Source: Nitrosomonadales bacterium
Lineage (GTDB): Bacteria > Pseudomonadota > Gammaproteobacteria > Burkholderiales > Gallionellaceae
NCBI GenBank assembly: GCA_016197305.1
Contig: JACPVZ010000116.1
Span: 1 to 33,448, forward strand
Length of the DNA stretch: 33,448 nt
Direction of reading: 5' to 3'
The notes beneath the pieces were generated by a model that saw only the letters and a list, made by a program, of their open reading frames with translations, was not told the DNA's origin and made no database searches. Position 1 is the stretch's first letter; the number at the start of each line of letters is the position of its first letter. Below are positions 1 to 9,089 of the stretch, one piece after another. A program made the position numbers and the translations under genes.

Positions 1-24
1 GATGGGACGTTTGTAAGTCATCGG

Positions 25-1242
25 GTGAAGCAGGACCTTTCTACAGAGGGCGCACCGGTCATCGGTTGGATCGAGGCCGGGGAGACTCGCTCGGCGCGCT
101 GGCGTTCGGAAAACGGCTCGCCACCGCCCAAGCGGGTGGTGCTGGCCGACGATAAGCTGAAGGCCGATGAGGCTTATCGCCTGGCCTGCGAGGGGACGGC
201 GCTGTTGTGGCGCGGCGATTTCCAGAACGCGAAACAAATGTTGCAGGCATTGGCACGGCGCGCGGAACCCGGACGACGCAAGCCTGCCCGGAACCGGGAC
301 GAAGGAATTTCACCCCGCGAAGCATTCAACCTGCATCGTCAGGCACAGTCGCAGCGTGCGCGCATCCTCGGCATGCTGTTGCTGCCGCTGGATGCTGATT
401 ACACTATCCCGCTGCGTCGTGCGCCCGATGTGCGTCAGGCATGCGAGGAGGCCTATGGTGAAGCTGCTGGCGATTCGACCAGGCCATCTGGCCAAGTCGC
501 TGGTTATGGCGCAGCGGCATCAGTGCTGTCGTTGCGCGAGCTGCTGGGCTTGATCGGCGCGCATGAATGGCACAAGAAGGGAGTGGCGATTCCGGCATTG
601 GACGCGCGCATCCATCCCTGTTACGGCGTGTTCTCGCCGGCGCGCGGCGAATACGTGAACCTGGTAAATGAGGCGCCATTGCCCCCGGCTTTCCAAACGC
701 CGGAGCTGGCCTTCGATATCGGCACCGGCACCGGTGTGCTGGCCGCGGTGCTGGCAATGCGTGGCATCAGGCGTGTGATCGCGACCGATCAGGATAGCCG
801 TGCATTGGCCTGTGCACGCGACAACCTGGCCAGGCTGAGCCTGAGCGAACAGGTGGAAGTGGTGCAAGCCGATTTGTTCCCGGCAGGCAGAGCCCCGCTG
901 ATCGTGTGCAATCCGCCGTGGATACCGGCGCGGCCAAGCGCACCGATAGAATATGCGATCTTCGATCCGGACAGCCGCATGCTGCGCGGATTTTTACATG
1001 GACTGGCTGCTCACCTCGAGCCGTGCGGTGAGGGCTGGCTGGTCCTTTCGGATATCGCCGAGCATCTGGGTTTGCGTACCCGTGAGGAGCTGCTGGCACT
1101 CTTCGATGGATCGGGTTTGCGGGTGACAGGGCGCATCGATGTGAAGCCACAGCATTCCAAGGTGTCCGATACGAGCGATCCATTGCACGCCGCGCGGGCG
1201 GCGGAAGTGACCTCGCTGTGGCGGCTGGCGGTCAAAGCCTGA
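25..1242 (+). CDS. Class I SAM-dependent methyltransferase, possibly 5'-truncated
   Basis: This is a 405-residue protein if read from the GTG at 25, but the frame is open to base 1, so the true start may lie outside the window; no ribosome site precedes the GTG. The first ~180 residues resemble a Betaproteobacterial N-terminal domain (ACEGTALLWRGDFQNAKQ, then RARILGMLLLPLDADY) with no known activity. The C-terminal half is a Rossmann methyltransferase: motif I is FDIGTGTGVLAAVLA, followed by an acidic end of strand 2 (ATDQDSRAL). A CNPPW motif sits where N5-glutamine and N6-adenine methyltransferases carry NPPY. That motif suggests methylation of an amide or amino nitrogen on a protein or nucleic acid, but the substrate cannot be read from sequence. 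It converges on the pyrophosphatase gene. The methyltransferase fold is secure; the substrate is unknown. Confidence 0.85.
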   Translation: MKQDLSTEGAPVIGWIEAGETRSARWRSENGSPPPKRVVLADDKLKADEAYRLACEGTALLWRGDFQNAKQMLQALARRAEPGRRKPARNRDEGISPREAFNLHRQAQSQRARILGMLLLPLDADYTIPLRRAPDVRQACEEAYGEAAGDSTRPSGQVAGYGAAASVLSLRELLGLIGAHEWHKKGVAIPALDARIHPCYGVFSPARGEYVNLVNEAPLPPAFQTPELAFDIGTGTGVLAAVLAMRGIRRVIATDQDSRALACARDNLARLSLSEQVEVVQADLFPAGRAPLIVCNPPWIPARPSAPIEYAIFDPDSRMLRGFLHGLAAHLEPCGEGWLVLSDIAEHLGLRTREELLALFDGSGLRVTGRIDVKPQHSKVSDTSDPLHAARAAEVTSLWRLAVKA

Positions 1243-1301
1243 TACGGCTGCTGTCGGGGAGAACGGCCTGCCGACTTCCAATTGGATTGGATCAAAGATG
1301 G

Positions 1302-1330
1302 GGGGGGCAGGGCGGATGCTCTGTTCCCCC
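1302..1330. terminator. Possible bidirectional terminator between convergent genes
   Basis: A G-run followed by CAG pairs imperfectly with CTG followed by TT and a C-run, around a loop of about ten bases. It lies in the 94-bp gap between the two converging genes. There is no clear T tract on either strand, so this is a weak call. Confidence 0.3.
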
Positions 1331-1336
1331 ATGCGC

Positions 1337-3373
1337 TTAAAGCAGCGGCACGATCAATAGGGCAACGATGTTGATGATCTTGATCAGCGGGTTTACCGCC
1401 GGTCCGGCGGTGTCCTTGTAGGGGTCGCCCACGGTGTCGCCGGTCACCGCGGCCTTGTGCGCTTCGCTACCCTTGCCGCCGTAGTTGCCTTCCTCGATGT
1501 ATTTTTTCGCGTTATCCCAGGCGCCGCCGCCGGTGGTCATCGAGATCGCGACGAAGATGCCGGTGATGATGGTGCCGACCAGTACGCCGCCGAGCGCCTG
1601 TGCGCCCAGGGTCAGGCCGACGATCACCGGCACCGCGACCGGCAGCAGCGAGGGGACGATCATTTCGCGGATCGCGGCCTTGGTCAGCATGTCCACGCAG
1701 GTGCCGTATTCCGGCTTGCCTGTGCCTTCCATGATGCCGGGGATTTCCTTGAACTGGCGGCGCACTTCGACGACCACGCTACCGGCGGCGCGGCCGACTG
1801 CCTCCATGCCCATCGCGGCAAACAGGTATGGCACCATGCCGCCGATGAACAGGCCGATGATGACCATGTGGTTGGACAGGTCGAAGGTCAATGCGGGGCC
1901 GCCGTGGGTGGCGAGCGCGTGGGTGTAGTCGGCGAACAGCACCAGCGCGGCCAATCCGGCGGAGCCGATCGCGTAGCCCTTGGTCACGGCCTTGGTGGTG
2001 TTGCCCACCGCGTCCATCGGGTCGGTGATGTTGCGGATATTGTCCGGCAGGCCGGCCATCTCGGCGATGCCGCCGGCGTTGTCGGTGATCGGTCCGTAGG
2101 CGTCCAATGCGACGATGATGCCGGCCATGGATAACATCGAAGTGGCGGCAATCGCGATGCCGTACAGTCCGCCCAATTCATAGGCTCCCCAGATCGAGAT
2201 GCAGACCGCGATCACAGGCGCGGCTGTGGATTTCATCGATACGCCCAGACCGGCGATCACGTTGGTGCCGTGACCGGTGGTGGAGGCCTGCGCGATATGG
2301 CGCACCGGGCTGTATTCGGTCGCGGTGTAATATTCGGTGATCCATACCATCGCCGCGGTCAGCGCCAGGCCGATCAGCGAAGCCAGGTAAAGATTCATCG
2401 ATGAGACGAGCCTGCCATCTATCATCACGCCGTCACTGAGTATCCAGGTGGTCACCGGATAGAATGCGATGACTGCCAGCACGCCGGAAACGATCAGGCC
2501 GCGATACAGCGCGTTCATGATCTTGCCACCCTCGCGTGCAGTGACGAAGAAGGTGCCGATAATGGAGGCGATGATGGAGACGCCGCCCAGCACCAGCGGA
2601 TAGATCACCGCTTCGGGACTGCCTGTGATCAGCAGTCCGCCCAGCACCATGGTGGCGATGATGGTGACTGCGTAAGTTTCGAACAGGTCGGCGGCCATGC
2701 CGGCGCAATCGCCGACATTGTCACCGACGTTGTCCGCGATCACCGCCGGATTGCGCGGGTCGTCTTCGGGGATGCCCGCTTCGACCTTGCCCACCAGGTC
2801 GGCGCCGACATCCGCGCCCTTGGTGAAGATGCCGCCGCCGAGACGCGCGAAGATCGAGATCAGCGAACTGCCGAATGCCAGGCCGACCAGTGCGTGTGTC
2901 GCTTCGGTGGCCTCGTTGCCCAGCGCCAGCGTCAGGAAAGTGTAGTAGCCGGCGACGCCGAGCAGGCCCAGGCCTACCACCAGCAGGCCGGTGATCGCGC
3001 CGCCCTTGAACGCGACGTTCAGCGCGGCATTCAGTCCGCCGCTGGCCGCCTGTGCGGTGCGCACGTTGGCACGCACCGAGACGTTCATGCCGATAAAGCC
3101 GGTCAGGCCGGACAGCACTGCGCCGAGCGCGAAGCCGACCGCGGTCTGCCAGCCCAGTGCCAGGAAGATCGCGATCAGCAGTATCACACCGACGATCGCG
3201 ATCGTGGTGTATTGCCGGCTCAGATAGGCTTGTGCGCCTTCCTGAACCGCTGCGGCGATTTCCCGCATCCGGTCATTGCCGGTCGGCAGAGACAGTATCC
3301 ATTTGATCGAGAATGCGCCATACAGGATTGCAACAATGGCGCAGAAGAGTGCGAAGCCCAAACCACTTGACAT
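1337..3373 (-). CDS. hppA: K+-independent membrane-bound proton-pumping pyrophosphatase
   Basis: This 678-residue integral membrane enzyme (about 16 helices in the family) hydrolyses pyrophosphate and pumps protons across the inner membrane. The start is the ATG at 3373, preceded by a strong GGAGGAAC ribosome site; the open frame extends 18 codons further upstream without such a site. The substrate-site motif [11 protein letters not shown] is at about residues 188-198 and the metal-binding repeat DNVGDNVGD at about 214-222. The C-terminal conserved [14 protein letters not shown] is also present. Lysine at residue 461 in GNTTKA occupies the position that is alanine in K+-dependent enzymes, so by established family rules this should be K+-independent and H+-transporting. 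The gene stands alone, with 224 bp before rhlE. Linked functions such as energy conservation under low-energy growth are inference. Confidence 0.97.
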   Translation of the reverse strand: MSSGLGFALFCAIVAILYGAFSIKWILSLPTGNDRMREIAAAVQEGAQAYLSRQYTTIAIVGVILLIAIFLALGWQTAVGFALGAVLSGLTGFIGMNVSVRANVRTAQAASGGLNAALNVAFKGGAITGLLVVGLGLLGVAGYYTFLTLALGNEATEATHALVGLAFGSSLISIFARLGGGIFTKGADVGADLVGKVEAGIPEDDPRNPAVIADNVGDNVGDCAGMAADLFETYAVTIIATMVLGGLLITGSPEAVIYPLVLGGVSIIASIIGTFFVTAREGGKIMNALYRGLIVSGVLAVIAFYPVTTWILSDGVMIDGRLVSSMNLYLASLIGLALTAAMVWITEYYTATEYSPVRHIAQASTTGHGTNVIAGLGVSMKSTAAPVIAVCISIWGAYELGGLYGIAIAATSMLSMAGIIVALDAYGPITDNAGGIAEMAGLPDNIRNITDPMDAVGNTTKAVTKGYAIGSAGLAALVLFADYTHALATHGGPALTFDLSNHMVIIGLFIGGMVPYLFAAMGMEAVGRAAGSVVVEVRRQFKEIPGIMEGTGKPEYGTCVDMLTKAAIREMIVPSLLPVAVPVIVGLTLGAQALGGVLVGTIITGIFVAISMTTGGGAWDNAKKYIEEGNYGGKGSEAHKAAVTGDTVGDPYKDTAGPAVNPLIKIINIVALLIVPLL

Positions 3374-3461
3374 GATAGTTCCTCCCTGAAGATAAACCCG
3401 ACTGCCGTTCTTACGGTTAAGGTACATGCTGAAGCAATTTCAGGCTACAGCATACTGCGGA

Positions 3462-3491
3462 TTTTGTGCGCTGGCATGAAAATTTTGTGCG
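3462..3491. promoter_or_regulatory. Direct repeat upstream of hppA (candidate operator)
   Basis: The 10-mer ATTTTGTGCG occurs twice, at 3461-3470 and 3482-3491, so the copies are 21 bp apart, two helical turns. The pair lies about 90-120 bp upstream of the hppA start, in the gap between the rhlE end and hppA. The spacing fits a protein binding one face of the DNA, but no regulator is identified. Confidence 0.3.
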
Positions 3492-3548
3492 TCCTGCTGG
3501 ATGGGCAGAATGCCATCGCCTGCTTGCAATGAATGCTTGCGGAAAAGC

Positions 3549-3574
3549 ACAAGGCACGCCTGAGCGTGCCTTGT
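3549..3574 (-). terminator. Hairpin downstream of rhlE
   Basis: An 11-bp perfect inverted repeat (ACAAGGCACGC / GCGTGCCTTGT) with a 4-base loop begins about 24 bp after the rhlE stop on the minus strand. It is followed on that strand by GCTTTTCC, a short T tract. It probably ends the rhlE transcript. Confidence 0.65.
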
Positions 3575-3597
3575 CGGGTGCTGCTGTGGGTCAGTGC

Positions 3598-5118
3598 TTA
3601 GCGGCTGTTGCCATTGTTGCCGCGCCCCAGCGCATAGCTCGGGCGATCACCCTGGCGGCGCGGTGCGCTGTTGCCGCCGCGATTTTGGTTCTGGCCGCCG
3701 AAGCTGCGTTCCTGGCTGCGCGGCTGGCCTTGCCCACCGCCAAAACCCGGGCTGCGAGCTTGCGTCGTATTGCCGTTGGCCTGGCCGTGCCATTGGCCAT
3801 GACCTTCCTTGCGCCCGGCATGACTATGGCGGCTGTCCGGCGCGCTGTGGTGGAAGCCTGTGCCGCGAGCCTGTCCTGAGTTTGTCGAAGGATTGCCGTT
3901 GCCGCGATTTCCACCGAAGCCACCGCCGCGCGGGCCGCTGTTGCCGCGCGGACGATCCGAAGAAGGGCCGGTGCGCAGCTTGTATTTCGGCTCCAGGCCT
4001 TCGATGGTATGCATCTTGATGCTCTGTTCGGTGTAGCGTTCGATGCGCTTCAGCAGTTGCGCATCGCGGTTCGACGCGAACGAAATCGCGATGCCGGAAG
4101 ATCCGCCACGACCCGTGCGGCCGATGCGGTGCACATAGTCCTCGGCGAATTTCGGCAGGTCGAAGTTGATCACATGCGAGATGCCGCGCACGTCCAGGCC
4201 GCGGGCAGCCACGTCGGTGGCAACCAGGATGCGCAGGTTGCCGTTGCGCATGTTCAGCAGGGTACGGTTGCGTTCGCGCTGGCTCATATCGCCATGCAAG
4301 GCGGCAACCGAGTGCCCTTGTGCGGAGAGTTGGTCGGCCAGGCCGTCCGCGTCACGCTTGGTCGCAGTGAACACGATGGCCTGATTGACTTCGGTGTCGG
4401 TCAACAGGTGGCTCAGCATCTTGTTCTTGTGCGCGACGTCGTCGGCGAACATCATGCGTTGCTCGATGTTCTCGTGCTTGTCCTTGGCGGCGGAGACCGA
4501 GATTTTTTTCGGATCCTTGAGCAGGCGCGAAGCCAGGTTGCCGACCACGCCCTCCAGAGTCGCGGAGAACAGCAGGGTCTGCCGTGTCTTCGGGGTGGCT
4601 GCGGCGATGCGTTCCACATCATCGACGAAGCCCATGTCCAGCATGCGATCCGCCTCGTCGAGGATCAGCATTTCCAGACGCGAGAAGTCGATACGGCCGC
4701 GCTCCAGATGGTCGATCAATCGGCCCGGCGTGGCAACCAGAATATCCACATGGCCGGACAGCATACGGTTCTGCACCGGATACGGCATGCCGCCCAGGAT
4801 GCTGATGATCTTGAAGCGCATGTTCTTGCCGTATTTGGTCGCGGCATCGCATACTTGTTGCGCCAGTTCGCGGGTCGGGGTCAATACCAGTACGCGCGGA
4901 CCTTTGCCGGGCAATGTGGACGGATTGGCCAAGCGATTCAGTGCGGGCAGGATGAAGGCGGCGGTCTTGCCGCTGCCGGTTTGCGCCGAAGCCATCAGGT
5001 CGTTGCCGGCGATGATTTCAGGAATGGCCTGTGCCTGGATAGGCGTGGCCTCGGTATAGCCGCTCTCGGCGATTGCTTTCAGAATGGCGGCGTTTAAATT
5101 CAGACTTTCAAATGACAT
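3598..5118 (-). CDS. rhlE: DEAD-box ATP-dependent RNA helicase RhlE
   Basis: A 506-residue cytoplasmic RNA helicase acting in ribosome assembly and RNA turnover. Helicase motifs in order: Q motif around residue 27 (PIQAQAIP), Walker A AQTGSGKT at 45-52, PTREL at 81-85, DEAD at 154-157, SAT at 185-187 and HRIGRTGR at 330-337. From about residue 385 the protein becomes a disordered Gly/Arg/Asn-rich tail of the kind that binds RNA non-specifically. Inside the tail, residues 409-417 (NPSTNSGQA) are encoded by a dispersed intergenic-type repeat inserted in frame. The tail suggests RhlE rather than SrmB or DeaD. It is divergent from typA across a 400-bp gap. Confidence 0.95.
   Translation of the reverse strand: MSFESLNLNAAILKAIAESGYTEATPIQAQAIPEIIAGNDLMASAQTGSGKTAAFILPALNRLANPSTLPGKGPRVLVLTPTRELAQQVCDAATKYGKNMRFKIISILGGMPYPVQNRMLSGHVDILVATPGRLIDHLERGRIDFSRLEMLILDEADRMLDMGFVDDVERIAAATPKTRQTLLFSATLEGVVGNLASRLLKDPKKISVSAAKDKHENIEQRMMFADDVAHKNKMLSHLLTDTEVNQAIVFTATKRDADGLADQLSAQGHSVAALHGDMSQRERNRTLLNMRNGNLRILVATDVAARGLDVRGISHVINFDLPKFAEDYVHRIGRTGRGGSSGIAISFASNRDAQLLKRIERYTEQSIKMHTIEGLEPKYKLRTGPSSDRPRGNSGPRGGGFGGNRGNGNPSTNSGQARGTGFHHSAPDSRHSHAGRKEGHGQWHGQANGNTTQARSPGFGGGQGQPRSQERSFGGQNQNRGGNSAPRRQGDRPSYALGRGNNGNSR
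3870..3893. repeat. Dispersed short repeat inserted in frame in the rhlE tail
   Basis: The plus strand carries CCTGTCCTGAG followed by TTTGTCGAAGGAT. This is the widely scattered element whose translations appear in many annotations as PVLSLSKD or RQTQDR in other frames, and both of those readings are visible here. It normally lies between genes. Here it adds codons to the low-complexity helicase tail without breaking the frame. Confidence 0.75.
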
Positions 5119-5182
5119 GGTGTTCCTTTATCGGTAGTCATAAAGGGAATTCGATCCATGTGCCGGACGCAAGACCGCACCC

Positions 5183-5346
5183 GGCCAAAATGGCCGGATG
5201 CCGAATCGTATTCGGCATCACGAACTTATCAAGTTCCCTAGTGTGAGCGCAGGTAGTGAAACAGCCCGTTGTACGGGGGAAGGTTAACCGGCGCATAAAA
5301 CATCGTTGCTAACCGGAAAACCCAGAATGCTATTGGGCTTTTTTAG
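5183..5346. other. Structured rhlE-typA intergenic region, possible small RNA or leader
   Basis: The 400-bp gap between the divergent rhlE and typA genes contains several hairpins. GGCC AAAAT GGCC lies at 5183-5195 and a 9-bp perfect stem, GATGCCGAA / TTCGGCATC, at 5197-5219. Next is a CCCGTTGTACGGG stem-loop, then a GGTTA/TAACC pairing. A weak CCCA/TGGG stem followed by a run of six T ends near 5343. This could be the rhlE leader read on minus, or a small RNA on plus that ends at the T run. I recognise no known RNA family. Confidence 0.3.
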
Positions 5347-5461
5347 ACAGGCGCGATTTGCATGCGCGCGAGAGATAGGTCAGAAAACGATGAACTCAAT
5401 GCCGCCTCAGCAGCGGCAAGGCGCGCATTATACTGGCCGGAAAAATAAAAGCCAGCGAAAG

Positions 5462-5489
5462 TTTACCGAGCCTTGGCTTGTGCTAGAAT
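5462..5489 (+). promoter_or_regulatory. Candidate typA promoter
   Basis: An extended -10 (TGC then TAGAAT at 5484-5489) lies 32 bp before the typA start. A poor -35 (TTTACC at 5462-5467) is 16 bp upstream of it. The extended -10 could compensate for the weak -35. Confidence 0.45.
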
Positions 5490-5521
5490 GCGCGCCCTTT
5501 TCATCTAGCAAGGCTGTATTC

Positions 5522-7336
5522 ATGTCCCGCCCACTCCGCAACATCGCTATCATCGCCCACGTTGACCACGGCAAGACCACCATGGTGGACAAGCTGCTTA
5601 CCCAGGCGGGCTCTTTTTCGGCCCACCAACACGTTGCCGAGCGCGTCATGGACAGCAACGATCTGGAAAAAGAGCGGGGCATCACCATTCTGGCGAAGAA
5701 CTGCGCGGTGGATTATGAAGGCGTGCATATCAATATCGTCGATACGCCAGGCCACGCCGACTTCGGCGGCGAAGTGGAGCGCGTGCTGGGTATGGTGGAC
5801 GGCGTGCTGCTGCTGGTGGATGCGGTTGAAGGCCCGATGCCGCAGACCCGGTTCGTGACCAAGAAGGCGCTGGCGCTGGGGCTGCGCCCCATCGTCGTAA
5901 TCAACAAGGTTGACCGTCCCGGTGCGCGCCCGGACTGGGTGATCAACCAAACTTTCGATCTGTTCGACAAGCTCGGCGCGACCGAGGAACAGCTGGATTT
6001 TCCGGTCGTTTACGCGTCTGCGCTGAATGGTTATGCCACCCTGGATTTGAGCAAGTCCAGCCCGGATATGCGCCCGCTGTTCGATACCGTGCTGAAGAGC
6101 GTTCCGGCGCCATCTGCTGCCGATGTGAATGAACCATTGCAACTGCAGATATCCGCGCTGGATTATTCCAGCTTTGTCGGCCGTATCGGCGTGGGCCGCG
6201 TGCGTCGCGGCACGATCAAGCCCGGCCAGGATGTGATGGTTCTGAATGGCGACAGGCCGCCGAAGCGTGGACGCGTCAACCAGGTGCTGGGCTTTCAGGG
6301 GGTGGATCGTATCCTGCTCGACGAGGCGAAGGCAGGGGACATCGTGCTGATCAACGGTATCGAGGAAATCGGTATCGGCGTGACGATCGCTGATGTCAAC
6401 AAGCCCGAAGCCTTGCCTATGCCCAAGATCGACGAACCGACGCTGACGATGAACCTGATGGTGAATACCTCGCCATTGGCCGGTCAGGAAGGCAAGTTCG
6501 TCACCAGCCGCCAGATTCGCGACCGTCTCAACAAAGAACTGTTGGTGAACGTGGCGTTGCGCGTCGAGGATACCGACGAGGCGGACGTGTTCCTGCTGGC
6601 CGGTCGAGGCGAACTGCACCTGACCATTCTGCTGGAAAACATGCGCCGTGAGGGCTTCGAGATGGGCGTCGGCAAGCCGCGCGTGGTATACCGCGAGATC
6701 AACGGTGAAAAGTGCGAGCCGTTCGAAGTGCTGACCGTGGATGTGGAGGATGCCAATCAGGGCGCGGTGATGGAAGAGTTGGGCCGCCGTCGCGGCGACC
6801 TGCAAGACATGCAGCCGGATGGTCATGGTCGCGTGCGTCTGGAATACCGTATCCCTGCACGTGGACTGATCGGCTTTCAGTCCGAGTTCATGACGCTGAC
6901 ACGCGGCACCGGCATCATGGCGCACGTGTTCGACGACTACGCTCCGGTCAAGGCCGACATGCCGGGACGCCGCAACGGCGTGCTGATCTCGGCGGAGCAG
7001 GGCGAGGCGGTGGCCTATGCCTTGTGGAAGCTGGAAGACCGCGGCCGGATGTTCGTGTCGCCTGGCGACAAGCTGTACGAAGGCATGGTGATCGGCATCC
7101 ACAGCCGCGACAACGATCTGGTGGTCAATCCGATCAAGGGCAAGCAGCTGACCAACGTGCGCGCTTCGGGCACCGATGAAGCGGTACGCCTGACTCCGCC
7201 GGTGCGCTTGACGCTGGAGTCGGCGGTCGAATTCATCGATGATGACGAAGTGGTTGAGATCACGCCGCAATCGATCCGCATCCGCAAACGTTATTTGACC
7301 GAGAACGAGCGCAAGCGCCAAGCACGCGGCCTGTAA
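5522..7336 (+). CDS. typA: Translational GTPase TypA/BipA
   Basis: A 604-residue cytoplasmic GTPase related to EF-G that binds 70S and pre-50S ribosomes and is needed for growth at low temperature or under stress. The start is the ATG at 5522 ([20 protein letters not shown]). The longer open frame from 5306 has no family similarity upstream and would run through the promoter. G1 is AHVDHGKT at residues 12-19, switch I contains ERGITI, G3 is [11 protein letters not shown] and G4 is NKVDRP. The C-terminal TypA-specific region ([20 protein letters not shown]) and the ribosome-binding end are complete. The length matches the family. A strong hairpin follows the stop. Confidence 0.97.
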   Translation: MSRPLRNIAIIAHVDHGKTTMVDKLLTQAGSFSAHQHVAERVMDSNDLEKERGITILAKNCAVDYEGVHINIVDTPGHADFGGEVERVLGMVDGVLLLVDAVEGPMPQTRFVTKKALALGLRPIVVINKVDRPGARPDWVINQTFDLFDKLGATEEQLDFPVVYASALNGYATLDLSKSSPDMRPLFDTVLKSVPAPSAADVNEPLQLQISALDYSSFVGRIGVGRVRRGTIKPGQDVMVLNGDRPPKRGRVNQVLGFQGVDRILLDEAKAGDIVLINGIEEIGIGVTIADVNKPEALPMPKIDEPTLTMNLMVNTSPLAGQEGKFVTSRQIRDRLNKELLVNVALRVEDTDEADVFLLAGRGELHLTILLENMRREGFEMGVGKPRVVYREINGEKCEPFEVLTVDVEDANQGAVMEELGRRRGDLQDMQPDGHGRVRLEYRIPARGLIGFQSEFMTLTRGTGIMAHVFDDYAPVKADMPGRRNGVLISAEQGEAVAYALWKLEDRGRMFVSPGDKLYEGMVIGIHSRDNDLVVNPIKGKQLTNVRASGTDEAVRLTPPVRLTLESAVEFIDDDEVVEITPQSIRIRKRYLTENERKRQARGL

Positions 7337-7363
7337 CAGCCCGACATCGGTATGCAGTACAAG

Positions 7364-7395
7364 ACAAGGGGCACCCTGAACCGGGTGCCCCTTGT
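7364..7395 (+). terminator. Terminator hairpin after typA
   Basis: A 13-bp perfect stem (ACAAGGGGCACCC / GGGTGCCCCTTGT) with a 6-base loop begins 27 bp after the typA stop. Only a short T-containing tail (CATTT) follows, so it may work as a strong stem or as 3'-end protection. Confidence 0.7.
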
Positions 7396-7452
7396 CATTT
7401 CAGGTTGCCGATTCGTTTATACTGAAAACGATTTTTCTGGGACTTCATCTTC

Positions 7453-8961
7453 ATGGAACAACAGGTTTTTATCTTCGCTGCGCTATCGATTGGCTTGCTG
7501 CTGGGCGCTGCCGTTGTCTGGCTGGTGTTGCGGGGGCGTAGTGCGGCAATCGAGGGCCGGGTAAAGGCCGAGGCGCAAGTCGAGGTCGCGGTGCTGAGCG
7601 AACGGCTGATCGCGGTGCAGGAAGAGGCGCGACGACTGCATGCTGAAAATCTGGGAATGCAGACGGCCTTGCAGACGCTCGAGCAGGATTCGGGAAATTT
7701 GCGCGAAAAACTGGGGGCGGCAGAGTCCAGCGTGGTCAATCAGGCCGAGCAGCTGCATCTTCTGCAGCGCGAGAAAGACAGCCTTGCGCTGCAGCGCGAT
7801 CAACTCACCGCGGCGCAACAACGCCTGAGCAATCAGGTGGCGGAGCTGACCACCAGTTTGAATGCGGAACGCAGGCAGGCAGCGGAAAATCTCGCCATCC
7901 TGAACAGCGCCAGGGAAGAGCTGAGCAATCAGTTCAAGGTGCTGGCAAACGAGATACTGGAAGACAAATCCAAGCGCTTCGCCGAGCAGAACCAGACTAA
8001 TCTCAACCATTTGCTGGAACCGCTCAAAATCAAGATCGCCGAATTCCAGGGCAAGGTGCAGGAAGTATATGTTCAGGAAGGCAAGGACCGCTCAGCACTG
8101 GCCGAGCAGGTCAAGCAGCTGATGGCGCTGAACAACCAGCTGTCGGCAGATGCGCATAACCTCACACGTGCGCTGAAGGGGCAGGCCAAGGCGCAGGGTA
8201 ATTGGGGTGAGCTGATCCTGGAGCGTGTGCTGGAGGCTTCCGGTCTGCGCAAGGGCCATGAATACCATGTGCAGGAAAGCCATGCCCGTGCAGACGGTTC
8301 GCGTGCACAGCCCGATGTGGTGGTGCATCTGCCGGAAGACAAGCATCTGATCGTCGATGCCAAGGTGTCGCTGACGGCTTATGAGCAGTACGCTAATGCC
8401 GAAACGGAGCTGCAGCGCGATGTCGCGGTGAAGCGCCATCTGGAATCGGTGCGCAACCACATCAGGGAATTGTCGGAGAAAAATTACCAGCAGCTTTATG
8501 GCCTGAAATCGCTGGATTTTGTGCTGATGTTCATTCCGGTGGAACCGGCCTTCATGCTGGCCATCTCCTATGACAGCGAGTTGTGGCAGGACGCATGGAA
8601 GAAAAATGTGTTGCTGGTCAGCCCCAGCACCTTGTTGTTCGTGGTGCGAACCGTGGCGCATCTGTGGCGGCAGGAGCAGCAGAATCGCAATGCGCAGGAG
8701 ATTGCCAGTCGCGGGGCGGAGCTCTATGACAAGCTGGTCGGTTTCGTCGATGATCTCGACAAGCTGGGCGACCGCCTGGATCAGGCCAGGGACGTTTACG
8801 ATAAAGCGTATGGCAAATTAACCGGCGGGCGTGGTAATGTAATACGTCAGGCGGAGATGCTCAAAGGGCTGGGCGTCAAGCCGGCCAAACAGTTGCCGCA
8901 AAACCTGGTGGATGCTGCGCTGGACGAAGCGCCCGGTGATGTAAATCAAGCCGGGTCATGA
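7453..8961 (+). CDS. rmuC: DNA recombination protein RmuC
   Basis: A 502-residue member of the RmuC family, which limits inversion-type rearrangements in E. coli and is proposed to be a nuclease partner. The N-terminus is one membrane anchor (VFIFAALSIGLLLGAAVVWLVL, residues about 5-26). A long Gln/Glu/Leu-rich coiled coil follows to about residue 190. The C-terminal RmuC domain has GNWGELILERVLEASGLRKG and a PD-(D/E)XK-like core (QPDVVVHLPEDKHLIVDAKVS). A TATACT box at 7418-7423 lies 29 bp before the start and may be its -10, but no good -35 is seen. The gene appears monocistronic. Confidence 0.95.
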   Translation: MEQQVFIFAALSIGLLLGAAVVWLVLRGRSAAIEGRVKAEAQVEVAVLSERLIAVQEEARRLHAENLGMQTALQTLEQDSGNLREKLGAAESSVVNQAEQLHLLQREKDSLALQRDQLTAAQQRLSNQVAELTTSLNAERRQAAENLAILNSAREELSNQFKVLANEILEDKSKRFAEQNQTNLNHLLEPLKIKIAEFQGKVQEVYVQEGKDRSALAEQVKQLMALNNQLSADAHNLTRALKGQAKAQGNWGELILERVLEASGLRKGHEYHVQESHARADGSRAQPDVVVHLPEDKHLIVDAKVSLTAYEQYANAETELQRDVAVKRHLESVRNHIRELSEKNYQQLYGLKSLDFVLMFIPVEPAFMLAISYDSELWQDAWKKNVLLVSPSTLLFVVRTVAHLWRQEQQNRNAQEIASRGAELYDKLVGFVDDLDKLGDRLDQARDVYDKAYGKLTGGRGNVIRQAEMLKGLGVKPAKQLPQNLVDAALDEAPGDVNQAGS

Positions 8962-9089
8962 GGCAGCCGGATTGTGTATGGCGTGCGGCGCAAGATTGTT
9001 TCAACGTTGTCGGTGTTTGTCTGTTAGCGTGAAGATTGTGTGCGTGTCGGATTCTTGTGGTCAAACTGCCCCATTCTGAGGAGAAAAAA

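Noticed and set aside
4009-5097. A 362-codon plus-strand open frame opposite rhlE
   Set aside because: Shadow of the helicase gene; no recognisable domain.
5501-7321. A 606-codon minus-strand open frame opposite typA
   Set aside because: Antisense shadow of typA; no motif, no ribosome site, composition typical of reverse-read GC-rich coding DNA.
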